Shown piece by piece: positions 10,433 through 18,735 of a DNA stretch of 26,462 nt. The notes under the pieces are model-generated. The model had not been told where the DNA came from. It did not search any database and was given only the letters and a program-made list of their open reading frames with translations. The stretch is taken from the NCBI GenBank assembly GCA_003427395.1, contig BFEA01000244.1, forward strand, positions 281,873 through 308,334, given 5' to 3'. The position numbers and the translations under genes were made by a program. The stretch's first letter is position 1, and every line of letters begins with the position of its first letter. Source of the stretch: Chara braunii (Eukaryota > Streptophyta > Charophyceae > Charales > Characeae).

Positions 10433-10496
10433 CTACCTTTAAGCAGTACCCAAAGTAAAGGTAGACCCTGGCATAATCTCCACTATACAGAGTGGA
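10433..10496 (+). repeat. Two adjacent hairpins
   Basis: CTACCTTT (10433-10440) pairs with AAAGGTAG (10457-10464). TCCACT (10479-10484) pairs with AGTGGA (10491-10496) around loop ATACAG. They lead into the hairpin-rich region that follows and resemble it in style. Confidence 0.75.
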
Positions 10497-10546
10497 TCGC
10501 CAAAATCGCCACCTGTCGAAATATAATCTATCTCCTTTAAACTAAG

Positions 10547-11110
10547 AAAATTTCGGCAGCGCTTCCTGTAGGAAAAGTGTCTTTCCAGAATTTATATAGG
10601 CTCAAATATGAAAAACAAAAATAATTTTTAACTCTGGAAAGTCAAATTTTGTTAAACTCCCTAAATTAGTAGAAATTTGGGCAGCACTCCCTTTAGAAAG
10701 GGAGACTTCCCAGATTTACACTAAGTCAGATATGAACTCAAAAGACAACTCAAACTCAACTTAGACAAGATTTAACTTACTCCTTAGTTTTGTAGAAATT
10801 TCGGCAGCAATCCCTTTAGAAAAGTGTTATTCCAAAATTTATACAAGGATGAGTTCAGGATTTGAAAGCAACTTTGACTTCTCAAAGTCCAATTTTGTCT
10901 AACTCCCTGAATTAGCAAAAATTCGGGCAGCAATCCCTTTAGAAAAGGAGACTTTCCAGATTTTTACTAGGTCAGATATAAAGAAAAGACAAGTTGAACT
11001 TTGACAAGTCAACAATTGACTAACTCCTTGGATTTGTAAAAATTTCGGCAGCGCTTCCCGTAGAGAAAGTAACTTGCCAAGATTTATACAAAGCCAAGTA
11101 CAAAAAAAGA
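10547..11110 (+). repeat. 122-bp tandem repeat with TTTCGGCAGC motif, 5 copies
   Basis: The motif (A)TTTCGGCAGC or ATTYGGGCAGC starts near 10549, 10674, 10797, 10920 and 11041, spacing 121-125 bp. Each copy continues with a CTTCCCTTTAGAAAG-like hairpin (copy 2 is perfect: CTCCCTTT/AAAGGGAG) and TTCCAGATTTATAC, and ends with AAGTCAATTTTGTCTAACTCC. Copies are clearly diverged. I recall similar TTTCGGCAG blocks in LTRs of plant Ty3 elements, on the strand opposite to pol; that assignment is memory-based. Confidence 0.85.
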
Positions 11111-11376
11111 TCCCAGAAAATGCGATAATTGATCTAGATAAAAAAAACTTAGCTCAGAAAATGCAGGAATTGAAACTAACTCCTATAGCTCTAGCACGTG
11201 GCGAGCGACTAAGGCAACGACCTATCAAATTGAAACTCAGATAAGTAATGATCTCACCCAACCACATACAAGCCAAACCACAAAGATAAGTACTCTCACC
11301 ATCCCAAGTTTATCTGATCAAACAATAGTTCATGGTCTTTCAGTAATTTAACCCTTTATACCCAGCTTACATAAGG

Positions 11377-12230
11377 CATAAAGTCAGGCCACCCAAACTT
11401 ATGGAACGTGCCGAACTTAGCCAAAGAGTATACACAAAACAGAGGGCACAACTACTTCTCTCTTCTTTGGGCATATGACTAGACCATTCTAGTCGCCCTG
11501 AACTGTTTAAGATATTCAAATTATATATAATTGTCTGCATTTAGTCTTCTAAGGCTGCATATGACTGAACTAACTTAAGTTCAGTCTGCCCCAGTTTACC
11601 ACCAATTTTACTCTTAATTATACTCTCTTCAGGTTGTGATAGGCTTTAGTCAGACCACCTAAACTTATAGAACAGTCTGATTAGCTCGTTCTTAAATAGA
11701 ATAGTAGTAAATTATAGCCAAGTTATAACCATTTGGTTCCAGCATGTGCGAGGCTTTGAGCCAACCCCCCTGAACTTACAGAAGGGTCTAACTCTCTGCC
11801 AATTTCATTTCTCTCTGAATCATCATGTGCGTGGCATTGGGCTAGATCACCTGAACTTACAGAACGATCTGCCCTTTGTCAGGTTCATTTTCTCAGAATA
11901 AAAGCAAGAAGAGGGTAAGCCACCTAAACTTATAAAACAACTTAGACCTCCTCGTTCATAACTAAATAAACATAGGAAAACCCAAGATAAACAAGGCGAC
12001 CAAGGCACCTGAACTTACAAAAAGCACTTGGTCCCTGAAAAGTCAACCACAGTCAGCCCTCACAAGTCAGAGCAGTCAGGCCACCTAAACTTATAGAACA
12101 GTTTGACCCTTCATGAGCAATCAGACCCCCTAAACTTATAGAAGGGTCCAACGCTCCATGCAATCCAAGATAAACAAAGCACTGGGTCTCCTCAAACTTA
12201 TGAGGACCTCCGAGCCTTAGTGACCCAGTC
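11377..12230 (+). repeat. Series of hairpins with conserved loop, variable stems
   Basis: Nine copies of a core like ACCTAAACTTATAGAAC occur near 11391, 11657, 11767, 11849, 11921, 12006, 12082, 12128 and 12190. Most are flanked by inverted arms that differ between copies yet still pair: 11646-11655 with 11675-11684 (10 pairs, including G-U), 11998-12004 with 12027-12033 (GACCAAG/CTTGGTC), 12075-12081 with 12101-12107, 12124-12128 with 12144-12148, and ACTGGGTC 12181-12188 with GACCCAGT 12222-12229. Two extra perfect hairpins with other loops lie between the first two: GACTAGA/TCTAGTC (11477-11494) and GACTGAACT/AGTTCAGTC (11563-11586). No coding capacity. Confidence 0.85.
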
Positions 12231-12239
12231 AACCATCAT

Positions 12240-13740
12240 GCACATCAGTCCGCCATCCTGCCTTCCCAGATGTTGTTTCTTTTAACAGTCTGATTTCATT
12301 CAATCAACAAAGTTGAAACTGAACTTGAGCACGCATTCTTTTACTTAGTCTGATTCAGTGTCCTGAAAGTCAAAGAAAAGTCAAAGTAAGGTTGCACACC
12401 ATATACTCAGTCAGAGATGCAATGGGAAATACAGGTAGAGGCTATAACTGGGTTTATAGAGGGAAAGCAATGGTTACCTTACAATTCCCTGCCTCCAGAA
12501 CTCCTCCTGAGGTCCGGCAGAGCTCCCGCAATCGGTGGGATGACTCCCCACAGAGTCTTGTTGCGGTCCTACGGGTTGCAATCCCGCCTGCCGCCTTCCT
12601 CTCAGAACCAATGGACTAGACTTAGAGTAAGAAGGGCAGAAGAAGAAAGGTTGAGACTCTCAGATCCAAGAGGGGTGCACTCAGACTTACGGGAGAGGAC
12701 CTTGATATCTGGATACGCCTGAGGGCCCCGCAATGGCAGCCAAAGTGTAACAGCAGCTTGGTCAAACTTCAGTCATGCTGTCGACGTCAACCCCCTGGCG
12801 ACCCCTCAATTCGCAGCACCATCCCTCCTTGCAATTCAACCACTCTCCATGCACTACACCTGCGCTTCCCTTAACGAAGTTGCGGTCACACGACCCCAAA
12901 TAGTTGTATTCAAACAACGCAGCAGTCCTCAGTAAGCTCAGTAATTGCTGCTGCAGCACAGCAACCGAGACACACTGCAGAGCTCACAACAAAAGAGCAA
13001 CAAAAAATGTTCCAGCTTCGCAGCCTATTCCTCTCTCCTCACTACTTCGTGCAGCAGAATGAGCAGCGCCCCGGCTAACAAATAAGTCTGTAGTCTACAG
13101 TTTGCCTCCTACTATTCCTTTCATAGATGAGTCAAGCAGCACCCTCGTCAATAGGTAAGTCTCATCCTAGCAGTATATCTTACTCCGGTCTCAACAAAAA
13201 CAATCCCTGCACTAACCGCCAGGTAAATCTCTGGGCCGTGGTCTGTTGCTCGTGCTCAGCAGGACCTACGTTGTCCTGATCGGCAAGCAAGCCTGTGCTC
13301 TCCTTGGTTGGCCTGCCGCTTCTACTGTTTTAGTGAGGTACACAGTAGATGACAAATCAATTATCTATGGCCAACAGCATGGCCAGGTCTGTGGACCATC
13401 ATCAATAGTATGGTCAGAACCGGATGAATCCGCAGCTGAAACGTGGAAATATACACCGCCATCCAGTCCGTGCAGGTAAGTATCTCAACACCGTTTTCTC
13501 CCTCTCGCTCTCTTCTTCCCGCTCGCTATAGATCACTTGTTCAGTCATGCACGCCGCCCCATTGCTGTGCTAGGAGAATGAATCTTCCCCCAGACTTCGG
13601 GAAGGTACATTATATCCTACTAAGAAAAAAAATGACTTGGCTTATGGGCGCAGTCCGCATCACCGAGCCCTGCCAACCTACCGAGTTATCGTCAAAACTA
13701 GCCTCATTATGCACTCGCCCGGGGCAAAACCCGCCGTCTA
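12240..13740. other. No gene recognised
   Basis: A 75-codon frame at 12392-12619 and an overlapping 101-codon frame at 12417-12722 have no recognisable motif. The rest is unremarkable, becoming pyrimidine-rich toward the right end. Several GT-AG-like signals (for example AGGTAAGT near 13476) could be splice donors, but no exon can be supported. Confidence 0.4.
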
Positions 13741-14930
13741 CCGCCCTCTTTCACTCGACTCATCAAGATTTGAGTGAAACTCGATTCTTTCCTAACCATC
13801 ATCTCTTCTTCCCGCCATAACTCAGCGCACTAACTTTTTCTACCAACTCCACTTCTACTTACTTTCTACTAATTCTAACCCCGTCATGCCACTCGCCTCC
13901 TCTCAAAACCTCTATCTCCCTTCCTCTTTCACTCGATTTCATCGAGAACCGAGTGAAATCTCGATTCATTACTACCTAACCTTTCTTCTCCCGCCATATC
14001 CCGGCGCAGCTCGTTTCATACTAACCTCTAATTTACTAACTTTCATCTAAAACTAACATCAAGATCGGAGTCGCCGTGGTCTAAAACCCCCAGATTGGTC
14101 TTCACCTCGCCCGATTCCATCATGGAACGACCGAGCTATGTCTTTTCTCCCCTCCGCCATATCTCCCCGAAGCTCCTTCTCACTGCGCACGTACCTGGCG
14201 CAACTTCGTATCCAGGTTCATTCCCCCCTTCACCCCTTTTCCTGCCTGCTGCCTTCGCCCCTGCGCACATTCTTTCCTCTCAGGCTCCCATTCTACCAAC
14301 CCAACACTAAAACTGACGCCAGCCTTACGCTCGCCTTACCCAGAAAACTCAGTTTAGATCTTTCACTCCACTCGATTCTACTGAGAATCGAGTGATATCT
14401 CGACTTCTCACTCCTACCGCCTTCCCGTCTGCCATAGCTCAACGCACCTTCATTCTCTTCTAGCTCCAACTCTACTAACCTTCTACCCAAACTGACATCA
14501 TAATCAGCTTCGCCAACCCTCAAAACCCCCGTGTCCATCTCTCGCTCGATCGATTTCGTGCTGTATTGCACGTGTTATCCTCTCCCCGGTGGGCCCCGAC
14601 TCGTCCTTCGCCATCTCCATTCCTTGAATGCATCTGGCGCAGATTCGCGCCAGATTCACCCTTTTTTCTTTTTTTTTTGTTTTTCTTCACCTTTGCTCCT
14701 CGCTGGCGCTGCCTTCACTTGCCTTTACTATAGGGGCATACCTCTTCCTCCTCGCTAGTGTTAGCCCCGCCGCGTTTAGCCCGTTCTCCTCCCTCTCTAT
14801 GCCTGCACCCGACGCAGGCACCCGTCCAGGTTCGTCCCCCTCTTTGGCACTTCGTTCCCCTCTGTGGCTTGTCTCCCTCTGCACTCCGCTTCGTCGTTCT
14901 ACAACCTTCACACCCGCTGTTGCCTAACAC
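13740..14930 (+). repeat. Diverged 178-bp tandem repeat with two hairpins per unit
   Basis: Hairpin 1 (CACTCGATTC-type) occurs at 13749-13779 (TTTCACTC/GAGTGAAA), 13927-13958 (TTTCACTCG/CGAGTGAAA) and 14369-14394 (CACTCGATTC/GAATCGAGTG), with a decayed copy near 14105. Hairpin 2 occurs near 14192 (CCTGG/CCAGG), 14633 (CTGGCGC/GCGCCAG) and 14802 (GCCTG/CAGGC). The word CCGCCATA followed by a CGCA-type word recurs near 13814, 13992, 14155 and 14430. Spacings of 177-179 bp dominate, with a few indels; hairpins 1 and 2 are about 87 bp apart. Strongly pyrimidine-biased on plus. Confidence 0.65.
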
Positions 14931-14994
14931 TACCCGGTCGGACTGCCCGTTTTATCGATCCTACAGCGCCCCTCCTCGTCTCTTCTGGAGCACA

Positions 14995-15039
14995 GGCTCC
15001 GACAACGGACTCCGTCGTAGCAATCGGTGAGCCGTCTCA
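14995..15039 (+). pseudogene. LSU rRNA-derived block C (short, forward)
   Basis: GAGCCGTCTCA at 15029-15039 equals a conserved piece of plant 25S rRNA, and the bases before it (ACGG...GTCG) fit the same stretch weakly. In native rRNA this piece directly precedes the start of block D, which is also forward here, but block B now lies between them. Short and less certain than the other blocks. Confidence 0.5.
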
Positions 15040-15040
15040 G

Positions 15041-15143
15041 CAGCTCTAGCTATCCCTGAAGGAAAACTTCGGAGGGAACCAGCTACTAGACGTTTAGATT
15101 AGCCTTTCGCCCCTATACCCAAGTCCGGTGATCGACTTGCATG
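15041..15143 (-). pseudogene. LSU rRNA-derived block B (reverse)
   Basis: Reads on minus as the conserved 25S/28S segment that runs from the ...CTTGGGTATAGGGGCGAAAG motif to ...GGTTCCCTCCGAAGTTT and AGGATAGCTGG (equivalents). Long exact runs against the plant 25S sequence I know: 15064-15090 (27 bases) and 15104-15125 (22 bases). Flanking bases are diverged, as expected of a pseudogene. Confidence 0.9.
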
Positions 15144-15370
15144 GGCCGGTTTTGTCACGGCCACTCCCTCTCGTCCCGTTCAAGCAGAACCCGTTACCGC
15201 CTCGGGCTTCCATCAGTCAACCCTCACACAGACAGCCGGCCACGACGCGGCCTACTGCAAGCCTTGGAGTAGGCCTTCGTGGACTGGGCCCGACGCAGCT
15301 CTCGGCGGTCGCGACAAATATTCAAATGAGAACTTTGAAGACCGACGAGGGGGCGGGTTCCATAGGATCC
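15144..15370 (+). pseudogene. LSU rRNA-derived block D (forward)
   Basis: 15315-15340 is an exact 26-base match to the conserved 25S stretch around CAAATATTCAAATGAGAAC; the following bases up to GGTTCCAT (15356-15363) also fit, as does AAGCAGAAC near 15181-15189. It is on the opposite strand to blocks A and B. Its native place is several hundred bases downstream of block B. The middle is shortened and diverged. Confidence 0.85.
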
Positions 15371-15738
15371 GTAGCCTGCCACGGCCCCGCTGCGGTTTCC
15401 CTACGGTGGTTCTAGTCGCGCCCTGCTTAGGCATAGCCCCCCATCTTTCGGGACCCAACGGGCAGCCCACACCCAAACCTCTCACAGCGAATAGCGGGGT
15501 CGGGCGGTTCACGACAGTTGATCCCCGCCGCCTGGGCCCTCCCGCGCCGTGTTTTTCAAGGCGAGTAGGATATAGGAATTTCGCCAGCACCCCGACCATG
15601 TAGGAGCCCCGGAGGTAAGCCGAAAGAGACGCGTGCTCAGGGTCCCCGACTACCACTCAAGCCTCGGCACGTAGTCCAAGGTCTGGGGCCGCACCAGCCA
15701 AACTAAACTGGCGAACCGTCAACAGCCCCTGCAATGCG
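15371..15738 (-). pseudogene. LSU rRNA-derived block A (reverse)
   Basis: On minus it carries the equivalents of CTTGAAACACGG (around 15547-15563) then CCCGAAAGATGG (15441-15452) then CTATGCCT (about 15429-15436), in native order, and runs on to the ..GCAGCG.. region that natively abuts block B. Spacing between these anchors is shorter than in plant 25S. The part from 15570 to 15738 is diverged and assigned only because it is continuous. Confidence 0.78.
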
Positions 15739-15739
15739 G

Positions 15740-16280
15740 TGTCACGCCCGACTCGAGGAGAACAAACGGAAAAATAAAAATGGGGACAAAAATAAGCCCT
15801 TGACACCGCACACTCCCAGGCCTCGAATGGCCGCACCTCGTCGCCGACACTCCATGCTCGCCAAGCTCCTGCACCTATCGCGCGAAGACCTGACCCGCGT
15901 TCTATCCCCTACACACTCCATTTACCACACTAAAGTCACGTCACTGTCGAGGTTGATCTCCACGCACGCGCGCATGCCTCAATCAAACGTACCAATCAAA
16001 AGGAAGGCGTTCTTTAATCCTAAAATAAATAATAATAATACTAATAAAACATGGCAAGCGGCATCCGTGCCGGCTTTACAATCATCAACGGGGGAAGAAA
16101 TCACGCACGCCTTAAATCCGCGTGCTCACACACTCTCTACTTCTAAAACCTTCCGGTCAAACTTTCAGCCGATAGACTGCTACGACTCACGCGGTCTACT
16201 CAAAAATTCGGACTCAAACTTATTTTCTGTCACTTGCAAAAACCAGGGCGGATACCCTTGTAAGGGTATTCGCGCCGACA
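15740..16280 (-). repeat. Putative 3' LTR of element 2
   Basis: Read on minus, the end is GGGCGTGACA, closing at 15740; this is the LTR terminus I know from many plant Ty3 elements (plus strand TGTCACGCCC). It is the side away from pol, as a 3' LTR should be. A matching start is uncertain: TGTCGGCGCG at 16280 would give 541 bp and a 4-base terminal inverted repeat TGTC...GACA, but no polypurine tract precedes it. The region contains a strong hairpin (16249-16272) and an AT-rich block (16018-16048). A 199-codon plus-strand frame across it has no motif. Confidence 0.45.
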
Positions 16281-16629
16281 CCGATGCCTATGCGTATACC
16301 AAGGGAGAGCCCAACTCAGAGGAACCCGGCTAAAGGGAGACCATCATGCGACACAACGAGGGTACTGTATAGGGTAAAATGGTAAGAGAGTGACGACGTC
16401 TGAAGTAGGCAGAGCTGATCGTGAGGAAGTCCATGAAGCTGCCGATGACATCCACGATAAGAAGTCCGGAATGCCGTCGAGGAAGAGCCGCAACGTCGAC
16501 GAGCTGAAGTGGCAAAATTGATGTGGATGGAGTACTGAGAAGTCAAAGACGTGGGAAGGTACGTCAGAGTCAATTGTCGTATCAAGCAGGATGACGACGA
16601 GTGCGCTGTGGACGCTCAGAAGCATCCGG

Positions 16630-18735
16630 CTACTGCTGAAGGTCCGCCTCAGATGGAGCACGCTCGACTTCAGCAGTCTCCTCAGCCAGGGGAGAAGGAG
16701 GAGGGTCAGTGGGCTGAGGAGGAGTGAACCCAGCATGACGTGCACGGTCATAGGCACGCACCAACATGCGAGCATGCGGCAAGTGCTCGAGGGGCTCCCA
16801 AGTAGCCTCCTCATTAGGGTAACCCTTCCAACGTACAAGATACTCGACGTGAGGAGGGTTGTCGTCGGTGACTCGGCGACCAATGATGTCTGAAATGAGG
16901 AACTCCTCGTGGTCATCCACCATGATGGGGGGAGGGCGCTCGTATGGTCGTCCAGCGAAACNCTCAGACGGTCTGCGGTAAGGATGCAGTAACGAGACGT
17001 GGTAGACATCGTGCACACGAGCCTGGCGTAAGTAGTTGGGCAGCTTCACACAGAAGCTGACCGGGCTAGAAGCCGTATCAGAACCGACGACCTGGAGGAT
17101 GCGGCATGGGCCAAAGAAGCGACGCCGAAACTTGCAAAGCGTGTCCGCTTCGAGCTGTAAGTGACGGGCGTCAATAAGCACATCATCACCGACTTTGAAT
17201 GAATGATCTATCCTCGATCGGTTCGCACGTGCTGCCATGCGAGTCTGGGAAGCGGCTATGTGTTCATATGCGGTCTTCATGATCGATGTCATGTGTGCAA
17301 CCCAATCATCCAGCGTGGGACAACTCATGTCGGGGTGCATCTGTGACGGTCGAAGGAAGTCCGCGGGAACACGAGGGTGATAGTCGAAGTCGCAATAGTA
17401 AGGCGACATCCCCGTGGCTGGCGAGACGGCGTGGTTGTAGGCTATCTCCGCGTGGGTAAGATGGAGATCCCACTGCTGGTCGTCACGAACAATCTTTCGG
17501 AGAATATCTCCGAGAGTCCTGTTTATGACCTCGGTCTGACCATCAGTCTGGGGATGGTAAGACGATGAGAAGTGGAGCTGAGTGTCGTAAACCTCGTGGA
17601 GTCGTCGCCAGAATCGGCTGGTAAAGCGCGGGTCACGGTCAGATATGATGCTCAGAGGTAAGCCGTGGTCACACACGACTCGGTCAAACATGATGTCGGC
17701 GACCTCACGTGCGCTGATGGCATAGCGGCATGGAACAAAGTGTGCACACTTCGTGAAGCGGTCGACGACGACCAGGATAGCATCATGACCGCGGGGGGTC
17801 GGAGGACGAAGAGGACTGATAAAGTCCATTGAGATGGACTGCCAACGACCCTCAGGGATAGGAAGAGGCTGGAGCAAACCATAAGGAAGGTGGTTCGCAC
17901 TGTTCACCTCTTGACAGGTGGGATACTCTGCGACGTAGTCCTTCACAAAGTCCTTGCACTTCGGCCAAACGTACAGGCGGATCACACGAGCCAACGTCTT
18001 GTGGAATCCCATATGACCGGCGGCTGCCTGATCATGGAACTCTTCTACTGCTCGGACACGTAGTTGTCCAGTGGAGGGAACGACAATACGGGGCTCTCTA
18101 GTGTCTTGTGAATTGTGCCAGTGCACAAGATCGTTGTCCCCGAGAGAGTAGTTCGGGACGGTCTTGCCACTCTGAAGGGTCGCGTGGATGTCGGGGCAGT
18201 GGCGGTACTGAGTGCGAAACTCGTCGATCACCGAGTGGTGGACGGTGGTGACCGAGATGGAAGAGAGCTGGATCTGCTCCTGGTCGTGGTCAGGACGCCG
18301 GGATAAGGCATCTGCGACCCGATTAGTCTCACCCTTGATGTGCTCAATGGTGAAACTAAACTCGGATAGGTCGCGCCACCAGCGAGCCTGTCGAGGAGTG
18401 AGCTTCAGTTTTGTCAGAAAAGCCTGGACAACGGAGTTGTCCATGCGCACCGTGAATGGTGCCCCGTGCAGGTAGTGACGCCAGTGCCGGACGGCATAAA
18501 CTACTGCGAGAACCTCACGTTCATCAGCGGTGTAGTTTATCTCGGCAGGCAGGAGCTGACGGGAGTAGAAGGCTATCGGACAATCACCTGAGCGAGACTC
18601 GACAGTGCTGTCCTCGATGATGGTAGGAGAATAATCAATAGAAGGCTCGTCAGTAGCTGGACGAGTAGGCGTCAGCGGGAAGCAGTGGTAGGGGTAGGTG
18701 GTGGGAAGCGAGGGATACGAGGATGAGAGGAATTA
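16630..18735 (-). pseudogene. pol: Ty3/gypsy pol: RNase H C-part, integrase, chromodomain
   Basis: A long open frame whose coding sense extends upstream of the GTG at 18448-18450; homology starts at least at 18579 (PIAFYSRQL). In order: RNase H Glu (DEREVLAVVYA), Asp (RMDNS) and Asp (NRVADALSR); integrase zinc region; catalytic core with Asp in SISMDFIS, Asp in SIISDRDPRF and Glu in DGQTEVIN, the last two separated by 35 residues, an intact D,D35E triad; a GPY/F-like FFGPCRIL; and a chromodomain near the C-terminus (EYLVRWKGYPNEEATWEP), which in this family directs insertion to marked chromatin. Numbered from 18450, the triad is D209, D271, E307. Residue 176 is Tyr where the zinc finger normally has Cys. 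N at 16962 leaves one residue unknown. The frame ends at TAG, 16630-16632. Confidence 0.93.

Noticed and set aside
11377-12230. CRISPR-like array (regularly spaced short repeats)
   Set aside because: Spacing is irregular (about 46-264 bp), repeats are imperfect, there are no cas genes and the genome is eukaryotic.
15252-15656. 134-codon minus-strand open frame
   Set aside because: It is a chance frame across rRNA-derived sequence.
15640-15740. GTTTGGCTGGTGCGGCC on minus as the distant LSU rRNA motif GTTTGGCTGGGGCGGC
   Set aside because: A single 17-base near-match inside the diverged end of block A; it could be chance, so it was not called a separate block.
15734-16333. 199-codon plus-strand open frame
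   Set aside because: It starts at the rRNA-LTR junction and spans the LTR-like region, including an AT-rich Asn/Lys run; no similarity to any protein I know.
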